A stretch of DNA of 26,387 nt from a virus: positions 1-26,387 of the IMG/VR virus record IMGVR_UViG_3300026209_000702; one strand, 5' to 3'. Shown here piece by piece: positions 6,618-14,166 of this stretch. Numbering within the stretch: the first letter of the stretch is position 1; each line of letters starts with the position of its first letter. The translations under genes and the position numbers were made by a program. A model generated the notes under the pieces. That model did no database searches, was not told the DNA's origin, and saw only the letters and a list, made by a program, of their open reading frames with translations.

Positions 6618-6672
6618 TAGATAGCCCAAAGGCTGAGCGCCAGGACGCCCACCTGGGCCCCCAGACTACCTA
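6618..6672 (-). other. GC-rich structured element between genes
   Basis: The 81-nt gap at 6598-6678 holds a 55-nt GC-rich block unlike the AT-rich surroundings. As minus-strand RNA its ends pair (UAGGUAG / CUAUCUA, 7 bp with one G-U). Inside are CCAGG-N7-CCUGG and AGCC-UUUG-GGCU hairpins, and an alternative CUGG/CCAG stem. It could be a cis-regulatory leader for the RHH-like/queE genes, a processing site or a weak terminator (tail AUCUAUUCUUUAU). It does not look like a tRNA. Confidence 0.5.
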
Positions 6673-6678
6673 AAATCG

Positions 6679-6864
6679 TTATGGATTCCTTGTCACTGAA
6701 TATGCAAGTGCTCCATCGGGATAGTTTCGAATACCATTGTCATATTGCTTACGGCGTTCTATTTCTTCTCCTATTTCTTCACGAAATTTTAATTCCTGTT
6801 CACACCATTCTTTTACTTGTTTTATTTCTGTGGTGTTTAAATTTTTAATATCAATTGCCGTCAT
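6679..6864 (-). CDS. Small hypothetical protein
   Basis: A 61-residue charged protein with a helical first half (TTEIKQVKEWCEQELKFREE) and a C-terminal NGIRNYPDGALAYSV segment. Start ATG at 6864, 1 nt after the stop of the preceding gene, so it belongs to the same transcript. The GC-rich structured element follows it. Function unknown. Confidence 0.65.
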   Translation of the reverse strand: MTAIDIKNLNTTEIKQVKEWCEQELKFREEIGEEIERRKQYDNGIRNYPDGALAYSVTRNP

Positions 6865-6865
6865 A

Positions 6866-7174
6866 CTAAAACCCCATTGCCTTTTCTTCGGCTTTAGAAT
6901 AGTAATCGTGTACTTCTGGGTCTGCTTCTACTTCTTCTTTGCCGTCTTCTTGTATTAGTATTTTATCAAGAGATCGAGTAGTTTCACACAAATCACTTTT
7001 AGCATCAAAATTGATACAGTCTTCGTCGTCCCAATCATAACAGTCAGCGGCATCATCACATGCTTCTTGCCATGTTTCCGCATCGTAGTATGTTTCTAAT
7101 TCTATCGGTCCGACATCTTCTTCTTCGTCGTCATAAAGCCCTGAGGCTTCCCATATAAACCTTACTCTAACCAT
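6866..7174 (-). CDS. Acidic hypothetical protein
   Basis: A 102-residue, strongly acidic protein with many Asp and Glu (YDDEEEDVGPIELETYYD, YDWDDEDC). Three of its four cysteines follow acidic clusters. Near the C-terminus EEVEADPEV is encoded by a 27-bp repeat shared with the secreted protein at 2599-3159. It overlaps the upstream gene by 8 nt. No family recognised; a DNA-mimic-like charge pattern is only an impression. Confidence 0.65.
   Translation of the reverse strand: MVRVRFIWEASGLYDDEEEDVGPIELETYYDAETWQEACDDAADCYDWDDEDCINFDAKSDLCETTRSLDKILIQEDGKEEVEADPEVHDYYSKAEEKAMGF
6911..6937. repeat. 27-bp exact repeat, copy 2
   Basis: Identical to 2650-2676 over 27 bp and read in the same frame. 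It lies in the C-terminal part of the acidic protein gene. Confidence 0.85.
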
Positions 7175-7382
7175 TGTTTTTTTCTACATGATGTTTATGC
7201 AAATATGTAAAATCTCGTTCTAATTCTGCTAGTCTTAATCTGAGATGTACTATTTGATTTTCAAGTTTTTCAACTTCGGCTTTCGTAGCCCACTTTCTAT
7301 TTAGTGATGTGACTTTATCTTGGTATAATTTATGTACGTCCTCTGGCCGAGGAGTTGGTTTGCTGAAGAATCCTTTTTTCAT
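7167..7382 (-). CDS. Small coiled-coil protein
   Basis: A 71-residue basic protein. Residues 30-62 form a likely coiled coil (TKAEVEKLENQIVHLRLRLAEL with leucines at heptad spacing). The N-terminus is KKGFFSKPTPRPEDV. It overlaps its neighbours by 4 nt (ATGA) upstream and 8 nt downstream, so the genes are translationally coupled. Function unknown. Confidence 0.65.
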   Translation of the reverse strand: MKKGFFSKPTPRPEDVHKLYQDKVTSLNRKWATKAEVEKLENQIVHLRLRLAELERDFTYLHKHHVEKNNG

Positions 7383-7603
7383 GATGGGAACCTCACTCCT
7401 TTTTCTTCCATTGCTTCATGAATAATATCCCTTATACCTTGTAAAGTTTCGTCAACTTCTTTAAAATCATGATTATCATATTTAATCCAATCACGGCATT
7501 GTTGATCAATATCCCATGCAATTAATGCCCAGTCCATTGCTTTAGATGCAACATTAAATTGTTCTTCATCTTCAGGTAAATTAAATGTTAGTTTTGCTTT
7601 CAT
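7379..7603 (-). CDS. Small hypothetical phage protein
   Basis: A 74-residue acidic protein: KAKLTFNLPEDEEQFNVASKAMD, then WALIAWDIDQQCRDWIKY and a helical end with EETLQ-like spacing. This style (a beta strand, LPEDxxxF, then DxxxRxWxKY) is common among small phage proteins of unknown role. ATGA overlaps on both sides place it firmly in the folE operon. Confidence 0.7.
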   Translation of the reverse strand: MKAKLTFNLPEDEEQFNVASKAMDWALIAWDIDQQCRDWIKYDNHDFKEVDETLQGIRDIIHEAMEEKGVRFPS

Positions 7604-8229
7604 GATCCACCGAACCCTTTCATGCCATTTAATAATGATAGAAACTCTTGTTTAATATGTGGGAATTCTCTAAAGTCGCCTCGCATTACCGAAGTTGTCA
7701 TATCACTTTCGTGTTCTTTAACACCTCTATGAGTTAAACACATATGTTCTGCTTTAACAATAAGTGCAATACTTTCTGCGCCTGTTTCTTCTTGTATAAC
7801 ATCTGCAATTTGAACAGTCATTTCCTCTTGTATTTGCGGTCTGCTTGCAATCCAATCTACCAGTCTATTAAACTTGCTTAATCCGATAACATTTTTTGCT
7901 GGCTTAATACCAACCCATGCATTACCAACAATTGGTTGAAAGTGATGGGCACAAGTACTTCGTATTCGTATTGGACCTGTTATATATAATTCGTCGTAAT
8001 CATTAATATTTGGAAATGCAGTTATATCTGGTTTAGGTTCGTATCTACCAGCAAAGATTTCACGTACCATCATTTTTGCTACCCGCTTTGCAGTTTCTTG
8101 AGTATTATGATCGTTTTCTGTATCTATTTTTAATGCTTCTAGAACTTTTTGAAAATGTTTTTCAACATCACGTTGCATTTTATTAAGTTCTTTATCTGTT
8201 ACACTGACTGTTTCGTTACATCTAGCCAT
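7600..8229 (-). CDS. folE: GTP cyclohydrolase I
   Basis: A 209-residue FolE (T-fold). It converts GTP to dihydroneopterin triphosphate, the first step of both folate and 7-deazaguanine synthesis. Zinc ligands are Cys93 and His96 (STCAHHFQP) and Cys164 (HMCLTHRGV); His95 and His162 match the catalytic histidines of the E. coli enzyme. GLSKFNRLVDWIASRPQIQE is the standard core. The gene overlaps the radical SAM gene by 8 nt and the next small gene by 4 nt. With QueE and a QueD-like protein nearby, supply of 7-deazaguanine is a more likely role than folate. Confidence 0.95.
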   Translation of the reverse strand: MARCNETVSVTDKELNKMQRDVEKHFQKVLEALKIDTENDHNTQETAKRVAKMMVREIFAGRYEPKPDITAFPNINDYDELYITGPIRIRSTCAHHFQPIVGNAWVGIKPAKNVIGLSKFNRLVDWIASRPQIQEEMTVQIADVIQEETGAESIALIVKAEHMCLTHRGVKEHESDMTTSVMRGDFREFPHIKQEFLSLLNGMKGFGGS

Positions 8230-9226
8230 TTATCCATTCCTTTATAGTGTTAAGTGTTTGCTCGTCTTCTATTGATTTTACAATTGGTGTACCATCGCCT
8301 TGTCGATGAGTGCCTTGTCGTGTTATTTTAAATTCTACATGCTTAACACCGAGGTTATTGCATATTTGTTTAACCTTAGGAATTTGGTGCCAATTATGCT
8401 CCCATACTAAAAAATCCCAATGGGCATATCCACCGGCATTACAATATGATGTTAAGTTATTCCAAATATTATCCCAACTAGTTCCATATCTGTAAATATG
8501 ATTTGTGTCTTCTAATCCGTCTATAGAAAATACAATTTTTAAATGAATATTAGCAATTCGTTTATAAAACTCCGGGCTTCTAAGACTTCCGTTTGTGTTA
8601 ATTTTTAAATGAAGTCTCTGACATACATATTCAATGAGCTCCTCAATATCTGGATGCATCATTGGGTCTCCTCTAGTACCACAAAATACAATAGATTTGA
8701 TACCAGGAAAATATTCAATAGCATTATCAATACATTGTTTAATTTTAATAGTTGGTGTATGAATAAGTTTAAGATCTTGACGTGCTTTTCTTGTATTATT
8801 ATCTGTGCGATTACACCCCGAACATCCTGCGTTACAATGTGAAGTAATTCCAAGTTCAAGTGATTGAAGAGACCTTTTTGTTGTTAGTAATTTGGATCGA
8901 TTCCTTTTCCCCTTTTGGTAGTCCAAATCCATGTTTTTCAACTTCGATTTACTACAATTCCTTTTACATATCCATGAACATTTTGTTTCATCATCCCAAT
9001 GTTCATAATTAAAATGTGTCGTAAATGCATCGTGATTGAATACTTCATCAAATGATTTATTTTGTAGAGAATTCCAATCTTTATCTAATACATTTAAAAA
9101 TTCATCCCGGACTGCTTTTCCTCCGCTCTCAGTTTTGTTATAGGAATTGCTAACAAACGGACACGGCCATAAACGTAAGTTCTCGTCTATTTTTACTAAG
9201 TTCCGTGTCTTGCATTCTGGGCTCAT
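8222..9226 (-). CDS. Twitch-radical SAM fusion protein
   Basis: A 334-residue protein with a reversed domain order. Residues 1-95 resemble a twitch/SPASM-type auxiliary cluster domain: DENLRLWPCPF, WNSLQNKSFDEVF, AFTTHFNYEHW and cysteines 5, 22, 83, 87 and 91. The radical SAM domain follows, with Cys131, Cys135 and Cys138 (CNAGCSGC), then FCGTRGDPMMHPDI and INTNGSLR. I recall an NCBI family of N-terminal-twitch radical SAM proteins common in phages; the substrate is unknown. Both domains have close paralogues next door (9247-9567 and 9557-10207). It is cotranscribed with folE. Confidence 0.8.
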   Translation of the reverse strand: MSPECKTRNLVKIDENLRLWPCPFVSNSYNKTESGGKAVRDEFLNVLDKDWNSLQNKSFDEVFNHDAFTTHFNYEHWDDETKCSWICKRNCSKSKLKNMDLDYQKGKRNRSKLLTTKRSLQSLELGITSHCNAGCSGCNRTDNNTRKARQDLKLIHTPTIKIKQCIDNAIEYFPGIKSIVFCGTRGDPMMHPDIEELIEYVCQRLHLKINTNGSLRSPEFYKRIANIHLKIVFSIDGLEDTNHIYRYGTSWDNIWNNLTSYCNAGGYAHWDFLVWEHNWHQIPKVKQICNNLGVKHVEFKITRQGTHRQGDGTPIVKSIEDEQTLNTIKEWING

Positions 9227-9230
9227 ATAT

Positions 9231-9259
9231 ATTATAACATCTTTCTTTACTCTTGTAAA
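9231..9259 (-). promoter_or_regulatory. Promoter of the twitch-radical SAM/folE operon
   Basis: Minus-strand TTTACA (9259-9254), 17-nt spacer, TATAAT (9236-9231). The ATG begins only 4 nt after the -10 box, so the transcript would start at or inside the start codon and be leaderless. Confidence 0.6.
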
Positions 9260-9567
9260 GATATATTTCGTGCTTCAAATGGTGCATCGGATTCTTCAGA
9301 ACAATATTCTTTACAAAGTGGCGAACATTTACTATTATTCCAATGTCTATCATTAAAATGTGTCGTAAATGCTTTATGTTTTAGAATCTCTTCTAATGTA
9401 TATGTATTTAGAGAATTCCAATCTTTTGGGAGAGAATCAACATAATCATCTCCAGTTTTCCCTTGTCCTTCGGCATTAGCAGTATCATAATAGCAACACG
9501 GCCATGCTCTTAAATTTTCGTCGACTTGAATCTCTCCTTCGTCAATTATTTGGCACTTAATACTCAA
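9247..9567 (-). CDS. Stand-alone twitch/SPASM-like Cys domain protein
   Basis: A 106-residue protein homologous to residues 1-95 of the fusion at 8222-9226. Shared features are DENLRAWPCCY, DWNSLNTYTLEEIL, AFTTHFNDRHW and the C-terminal CSPLCKEYC cluster. In related enzymes such domains bind an auxiliary iron-sulfur cluster. The start is TTG at 9567, with GGAG 7 nt upstream and an 11-nt overlap with the radical SAM gene before it. It probably works with that protein as a two-piece enzyme, in the order radical SAM then twitch. Confidence 0.7.
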   Translation of the reverse strand: MSIKCQIIDEGEIQVDENLRAWPCCYYDTANAEGQGKTGDDYVDSLPKDWNSLNTYTLEEILKHKAFTTHFNDRHWNNSKCSPLCKEYCSEESDAPFEARNISLQE

Positions 9568-10207
9568 TCATTTTCTCCACTGCTTTTTTAATATCTTTAC
9601 CAATTGGCGTACAATACGAATTGCCTAAGGATACTATTTTGAAACCAACTTCTTCAATACCAAGTTCTTTTGCTTCTTTTTTTACTCTTGGAATTTGGTG
9701 CCAGTTGTGAGACCAAACCAAAAAGTCCCAGTCTACCCAACCATCTGCTTTACAAAATGTAGTGAAGTTTTCCCATATTGCATCAAAGTCTAAACCTATT
9801 CTATACATGTGATTAGTATCTTTAAACCCATCTATTGAAAATATAATGTTACAATTAGGTCCGTGCTTTTCTGCTATACGTTTATAAAAATCAGGATTAC
9901 GAAGACTGCCGTTGGTGTTTATACCAACTTTTCGGTGAGAACAAACTGCATCTATTAGATACTCAATATCTGGATGCATCATTGGGTCGCCACGTTCGCC
10001 ACAAAATCTAATGTACTCAACGCCAGGAAAGTAATCGTTTTTTTCAAATACTTTTACTAACTTCCTGGCATTAATATGAGTTGGCGTTAACCACGGCCAT
10101 GCTTGTTGAACATCTTCATCTGTGCGAGGACAACTAGGACAGGCGGCATTGCAATATGTTGTTATACCAAAATCTATCCATTTTTTTTGTTTGTTCCAAT
10201 CAACCAT
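9557..10207 (-). CDS. Radical SAM enzyme (core domain only)
   Basis: A 216-residue radical SAM protein with Cys19, Cys23 and Cys26 (CNAACPSC), then FPGVEYIRFCGERGDPMMHP and INTNGSLRNPDFYKRI. It is clearly paralogous to the radical SAM half of 8222-9226: both share FCG-x-RGDPMMHPDI, DTNHxYR and WDFLVWxHNWHQIP. It ends without an auxiliary-cluster domain; that domain is encoded separately just downstream. I chose ATG at 10207, 1 nt after the stop of the glycosyltransferase gene; a GTG at 10225 is in frame but overlaps that gene. The substrate is unknown. Confidence 0.8.
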   Translation of the reverse strand: MVDWNKQKKWIDFGITTYCNAACPSCPRTDEDVQQAWPWLTPTHINARKLVKVFEKNDYFPGVEYIRFCGERGDPMMHPDIEYLIDAVCSHRKVGINTNGSLRNPDFYKRIAEKHGPNCNIIFSIDGFKDTNHMYRIGLDFDAIWENFTTFCKADGWVDWDFLVWSHNWHQIPRVKKEAKELGIEEVGFKIVSLGNSYCTPIGKDIKKAVEKMIEY

Positions 10208-10208
10208 G

Positions 10209-11432
10209 TTAATATTTAGGTACACTTACATTATTTCTGTACCTATTTCCGCCTCTCCAATATGGCGAACTGCTTGGCTTAGCAAACTTTGGAAGTTCAA
10301 GTACATCAACAGTTCTATCGATAGTTTTGTTTTGATAATCGCTTACTTTACCAACCCATTTGGGCGGAATATCATAACTTAGTAAATTCTCAAGTTTACT
10401 TGTTGCATCGTCTAGACTCCATGGTATATACATTTGTTCTGCATTATTTGCAAATACTTCTGGAAAAGATCTATAAGCAGGAAACAATGTCATTGCTCCG
10501 AGTGTATCTGCTTCACTAACTGTATTGCTTACCCAATCTTGTAATGCACAATTAAATAGTACTTTTGAATTTGCTAATATATCGTAATACTCGTCTTTTT
10601 TAAGATTGTCGTATATTTTTATTATACCAACTTTTTCTAATTCTTTAGCACGTTGTAAAAGTTTTGGATCATTACTACGTAATGGACCTCCACAACAAAT
10701 TGCAAACTCGGGTAATTCTGGTGGCTCCGCTTCTTCACTGTATAAGCCTTTTTCAGTAGACCATCTTTCTGCTAAGTCCATATAAAAATTTGGTTGTTTC
10801 TCTTGGTCCCAGCGAGCCGCAAATACTATTCTATTTGCTCTTTCACGCATAAAATAAGGACGAGCACCTGTTCGTAAACTTACTTCTTCTTTACCGTATG
10901 GTAAGCCAGTTACAAATGTTTCTGTTCTCCATCCTGCTATTTTAATATGTGCAACCATTTCTTCGCTTGCACAAAGAACACCATCGACAAATTCACTAAC
11001 CATTTGTTCATACTTGCTCATCCAATCATACATACCCCAAACATGTACAAAATCATCAGGATCAATTGTTTGTGCAAGACATCTTACATAAACTCTTGGT
11101 CTTAATTCGTTGGGAATTTGATTCATGATGTATGGTAATGATTCAATTCCGGGTTGGAACATATCTTCAAAAAATATTACACTATCATTGTCGACCTGAC
11201 CTTCTCGCATCATTTTAACCAAACTCATCATTTGGCTCATAGCAAAGTATGAACGCCCGTGGGCGTCTAATACTTGTCCTGTTACTATTGCTTTGGAATT
11301 ATCTAGTGTTTCACCGGGAACAATTACGTATTCAAGACTACGTTTTTTAAATACTCGTTCGTTCCAGTCTTGGAGTTGTAGGGTATACCTACCTTCATAG
11401 GGCTCGAGACCCATGTAAAATAATTTATTCAT
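10209..11432 (-). CDS. GT-B fold glycosyltransferase
   Basis: A 407-residue glycosyltransferase resembling GT4/GT1 phage enzymes. The N-terminal Rossmann half includes FFEDMFQPGIE; the C-terminal half has RIVFAARWDQEKQP, AICCGGPLRS, and SNTVSEADTLGAMTLFPAYRSFPEVF, which matches the E-x7-E-type donor-binding region. The sugar and acceptor are unknown: modified DNA bases, capsid or host glycans are all possible. The start is ATG at 11432, 7 nt after the previous stop and preceded by AAAGGC; the longer frame back to 11519 would lie inside the QueD-like gene. Confidence 0.8.
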   Translation of the reverse strand: MNKLFYMGLEPYEGRYTLQLQDWNERVFKKRSLEYVIVPGETLDNSKAIVTGQVLDAHGRSYFAMSQMMSLVKMMREGQVDNDSVIFFEDMFQPGIESLPYIMNQIPNELRPRVYVRCLAQTIDPDDFVHVWGMYDWMSKYEQMVSEFVDGVLCASEEMVAHIKIAGWRTETFVTGLPYGKEEVSLRTGARPYFMRERANRIVFAARWDQEKQPNFYMDLAERWSTEKGLYSEEAEPPELPEFAICCGGPLRSNDPKLLQRAKELEKVGIIKIYDNLKKDEYYDILANSKVLFNCALQDWVSNTVSEADTLGAMTLFPAYRSFPEVFANNAEQMYIPWSLDDATSKLENLLSYDIPPKWVGKVSDYQNKTIDRTVDVLELPKFAKPSSSPYWRGGNRYRNNVSVPKY

Positions 11433-11439
11433 AATGCCT

Positions 11440-11826
11440 TTATTTGCCTTGTACCTTGGTTGGAGAAACCTCATTGTATTCGACCCGACAGCCGTTTTCT
11501 CCATCCTCTGATACTTCAATTACTAAGTTGCGACCTGGATACTTATTTTTAATATATGCGGCCAAGTCATCTGACATCATTTCGCATGATTTATAATCGA
11601 GTTGTATAGTTCCTTCTGAATATAGTGATTCTAGTTCACGTTTAAACAAAATAAACTCTACTTCTCTATCGTCATGCCAAACCTGTAACTCTACTCTAAA
11701 ATGAAATATATGTCTGTGTTCGTTTGCGAGAAATTCTACGCCTGGTAAATCAACAGCACCCGGATACTTGTGGATGCCTTCTTTACGAAATGTTACCCAT
11801 ATGTATCGTTTGTCCATATAATACAT
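11440..11826 (-). CDS. QueD-like 6-carboxytetrahydropterin synthase homologue
   Basis: A 128-residue protein, the usual QueD length. It has a T-fold-like pattern: strand IWVTFRKEGIHKYP, then VEFLANEHRHIFHFRVELQVWHDDREVEF with the HRHIFH zinc-type motif (His37, His39, His42), KSCEMMSDDLAAYI and a final strand LVIEVSEDGENGCRVEY. QueD turns dihydroneopterin triphosphate into 6-carboxytetrahydropterin, the step between FolE and QueE. The sequence is divergent from cellular QueD, so the call leans on pattern and context. Its ATG overlaps the previous stop (TAATG). Confidence 0.6.
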   Translation of the reverse strand: MYYMDKRYIWVTFRKEGIHKYPGAVDLPGVEFLANEHRHIFHFRVELQVWHDDREVEFILFKRELESLYSEGTIQLDYKSCEMMSDDLAAYIKNKYPGRNLVIEVSEDGENGCRVEYNEVSPTKVQGK

Positions 11827-12023
11827 TACTTTTTTTCAAGATCGATGTCAAAGTGTTTTGCAAAACCTTGTGCAATTTGATATATTTCCCATAATTTCCA
11901 ATCCAGTGCTTCGATTGTTTTCATGAGTTTTTGTTTTTCGTTTATAGTCAGGGCACCTTCTGATAAATCATCTATACCTTCATCAGTTTCTGGATCATCG
12001 ATTAATCTAATTTTTTTAGCCAT
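11826..12023 (-). CDS. Small conserved phage protein
   Basis: A 65-residue acidic protein with a likely helical region (NEKQKLMKTIEALDWKLWEIYQIAQGF). Start ATG at 12023 follows AAAAGGAAAT. I recall similar short proteins near QueD-like genes in T4-like marine phages, without function. It is cotranscribed with the QueD-like gene through a 1-nt overlap. Confidence 0.65.
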   Translation of the reverse strand: MAKKIRLIDDPETDEGIDDLSEGALTINEKQKLMKTIEALDWKLWEIYQIAQGFAKHFDIDLEKK

Positions 12024-12031
12024 ATTTCCTT

Positions 12032-12550
12032 TTAGTTGTTAAGTGGTTTATCATTGGCAAACTGATCCCATGTAGTTAGGTTATCAGTAGTTAGAACGTC
12101 TTTCAAATCAAAGCACCAAATGCCTTTATTTGTTTGACGGTTTATAGACATGTCGTCTATTTTTATATTGAAGTTCTTATTCTCTGTATTTATATTTGGT
12201 ATTGGAATGCTTAATTGTGGAATAAAAAGTTCATGTATCCACAATTCTTTCATTTCTTGTTTTAAGTAATTAATATCCAATTCATAAAAATTTATTGATA
12301 CTGCTAAGTTGTTATCAATACATGCTTTAGTCATATTATACCATCCAGTCATTAAATGGCTGTATGAATGATTAGCACCTAAATATATATGCATTGCTTT
12401 ATGACTTAATGCAGTATTAACAATTTCGCTTGGATCTTGTACTCCAATAACAAATAATGTTTTAAGTCCTTTTGCTTTAGTATTTTCTATTTCAATGCCA
12501 GTAAAGAATTTTGGTTCAGTTTCCGGCCAGTCGTGTGTAAGTCTAGTCAT
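12032..12550 (-). CDS. Conserved T4-like phage protein of unknown function
   Basis: A 172-residue protein with the stretches FFTGIEIENTKAKGLKTLFV, IGVQDPSEI, HIYLGANHSYSH and GIWCFDLKDVLT, which I associate with an uncharacterised family of marine T4-like phages. It reads as an alpha/beta fold; no catalytic motif is certain. The ATG at 12550 lies only 5 nt behind a TATAAT box. It heads the unit that leads to the QueD-like, glycosyltransferase and radical SAM genes, so a link with nucleotide modification is possible but unproven. Confidence 0.7.
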   Translation of the reverse strand: MTRLTHDWPETEPKFFTGIEIENTKAKGLKTLFVIGVQDPSEIVNTALSHKAMHIYLGANHSYSHLMTGWYNMTKACIDNNLAVSINFYELDINYLKQEMKELWIHELFIPQLSIPIPNINTENKNFNIKIDDMSINRQTNKGIWCFDLKDVLTTDNLTTWDQFANDKPLNN

Positions 12551-12555
12551 ATATT

Positions 12556-12585
12556 ATTATAACACAGATTTCCAATAATAGTCAA
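12556..12585 (-). promoter_or_regulatory. Promoter of the QueD-like/radical SAM unit
   Basis: Minus-strand TTGACT (12585-12580), 18-nt spacer, TATAAT (12561-12556). The -35 box contains the TGA stop of the upstream gene. The ATG begins 5 nt after the -10, again implying a leaderless message. Confidence 0.65.
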
Positions 12586-13256
12586 GTGTTTTTTTGTTTT
12601 TTTATTATGTTGAAATTTCTAAAGCAATAATGGTTTGTTCTAAACTTAAATATATGTTTAGGCATAGGTTCTACTTCAAGCCAATTTGCAAAATTAGTAA
12701 ATTCCTTATAATTGCTTTTAAGTATTATCTCATTATAATTAAAATCAAATAAGTCTATATTATTGCTAGGTTGAGTGTTGGCGCCTATATATTCGCGGTG
12801 AATAGTCTCATGTTCACGAGGTCCATTTTTAACAGTATCTAATTGTTGACAGTATACCATGGTTTCGTCATCTTCTGTAAACACCCTAATAACCTTATTA
12901 CTTGGTCCAAGTTGACTTTGATTTAATTCCTTAACCGAAACATGACATTGTTGTATTGAAAATAAAGATGGATCAAGCCATTCTTGCAATTTAAGTCCTT
13001 TAAATATGTAATCATTGTTTTTGACATTTTTATTTATTAACTCGGTTAAATTTGATTCTGGCGAAGTATTATCTTCAAAAGCACATTGTATGCCAACGTA
13101 TCCATTAAACTTATCTATTAAAATGGTTTCCCACCCTGATTGATTGTTACAACTATTAAAATAAAAAGATGCTAATGAAATTATAAAATGAGCACCACAA
13201 CCACCTTGTTGGGTTAATATCACAACCTTATTATGTTCTTTGGGATAGGACGTCAT
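12582..13256 (-). CDS. P-loop/sulfotransferase-like hypothetical protein
   Basis: A 224-residue protein. The N-terminus (KVVILTQQGGCGAHFIISLASF) looks like a hydrophobic strand plus a glycine-rich loop and helix, as in sulfotransferase-type P-loops. The C-terminal part DLFDFNYNEIILKSNYKEFTNFANWL resembles the sulfotransferase end region. The N-terminal pattern recurs at 23152-24180 and, weakly, at 19085-19906. It overlaps the HExxH gene by 26 nt. The function is an inference from pattern. Confidence 0.6.
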   Translation of the reverse strand: MTSYPKEHNKVVILTQQGGCGAHFIISLASFYFNSCNNQSGWETILIDKFNGYVGIQCAFEDNTSPESNLTELINKNVKNNDYIFKGLKLQEWLDPSLFSIQQCHVSVKELNQSQLGPSNKVIRVFTEDDETMVYCQQLDTVKNGPREHETIHREYIGANTQPSNNIDLFDFNYNEIILKSNYKEFTNFANWLEVEPMPKHIFKFRTNHYCFRNFNIIKKQKNT

Positions 13257-14166
13257 TAATACCCGTTACAAATTTTTTCGCGGCACGTTGATATCTTGGT
13301 TTATCGTGTGTACGTAATATTGAAAAAAATGTTGGATTCTGCTTATCACCTTTTGCTAAGTGATCACGTATTTGAGTAGTTAGATCTTTGTTTTCTTTGT
13401 AATCATTTATAAACTCACCAATTTCAGATTGTATTGTTGGATCATATTCGTTTGGACTTAGGTAATAATTTTTCTTGCCTGCATGATATCCTGGTAATGC
13501 TTTATTTTGTCCTGTTGAAACCGGATCACCTACTCCGACTGTTTGTCTAGTTTTATCAAGTCGTCTTGCAGATTTTCTTTCATACCTATCTTTTTTAGAA
13601 TAAACTAAACCTATTGATTTATCTTGTACAAAATGCATTAGTTCGTGACCCAAATCATATTTCATAAGTGTCATCATGCCCGCAATATCATCCTTAATAT
13701 CTTCTATATTATCTTCTTCATCTGGATCTTCTAAAGGAGTGTCAAATGTGTATTGTGGCAAGTATGCATTTATTGATGCCCATTCCGGATCGTATTCCAT
13801 TTTTACTGCCGCTTTGGGAAGCTCTTTGGTAACGATAAAAAGTAGTTGATCAAAGTCGGGTTCTGGTTCTGGATACCCATCTGGCCAATCAACTATAATC
13901 TCTTCGAATGAGGCTTTACTTGAAGCACCTTTGTTTATTATTTTACTATCTTTTACAAACGGCACACCATACTTTTTCATCATTGCTTTGGCCGCTCTTT
14001 TATGTTGCGGATACTCGGCATGAGCATGAAAGTAATAACTTAATATGTATTTTGTCATTACCTTATCAAATTTCTCATATACTGATGGCGGATATTTAAT
14101 AAGTTTTTCTAGTAATAAATCATTCAATTGCATAGTTATATTTATTTGGTATCCCTTGTCTAGCAT
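13231..14166 (-). CDS. Putative HExxH zinc metalloprotease
   Basis: A 311-residue protein with LGHELMHFVQD, a gluzincin-type HExxH motif (His174, Glu175, His178). A third ligand could be the Glu of SPNEYDP, about 60 residues on. The region before is acidic (EDPDEEDNIEDIKDD), the C-terminus basic. No signal peptide is seen, so it would act in the cytoplasm or in the virion. ATG at 14166 and an in-frame ATG at 14133 (QLNDLLLEKLIKYPP) are both possible starts; the latter begins where the helical domain starts. The family is not recognised. Confidence 0.65.
   Translation of the reverse strand: MLDKGYQINITMQLNDLLLEKLIKYPPSVYEKFDKVMTKYILSYYFHAHAEYPQHKRAAKAMMKKYGVPFVKDSKIINKGASSKASFEEIIVDWPDGYPEPEPDFDQLLFIVTKELPKAAVKMEYDPEWASINAYLPQYTFDTPLEDPDEEDNIEDIKDDIAGMMTLMKYDLGHELMHFVQDKSIGLVYSKKDRYERKSARRLDKTRQTVGVGDPVSTGQNKALPGYHAGKKNYYLSPNEYDPTIQSEIGEFINDYKENKDLTTQIRDHLAKGDKQNPTFFSILRTHDKPRYQRAAKKFVTGINDVLSQRT

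Noticed and set aside
6618-6672. PreQ1 riboswitch or tRNA
   Set aside because: The element lacks the A-rich tail and short loop pattern of preQ1-I, and at 55 nt it has no anticodon, T-loop or acceptor features.
9247-10207. A frameshifted single radical SAM-twitch gene
   Set aside because: The 11-nt overlap with a TTG start behind a good GGAG looks like normal coupled genes; without reads or relatives I cannot call a frameshift.
11433-11519. Longer start for the glycosyltransferase
   Set aside because: It would lie wholly in the QueD-like gene; the ATG at 11432 has a ribosome-binding site just after the previous stop.
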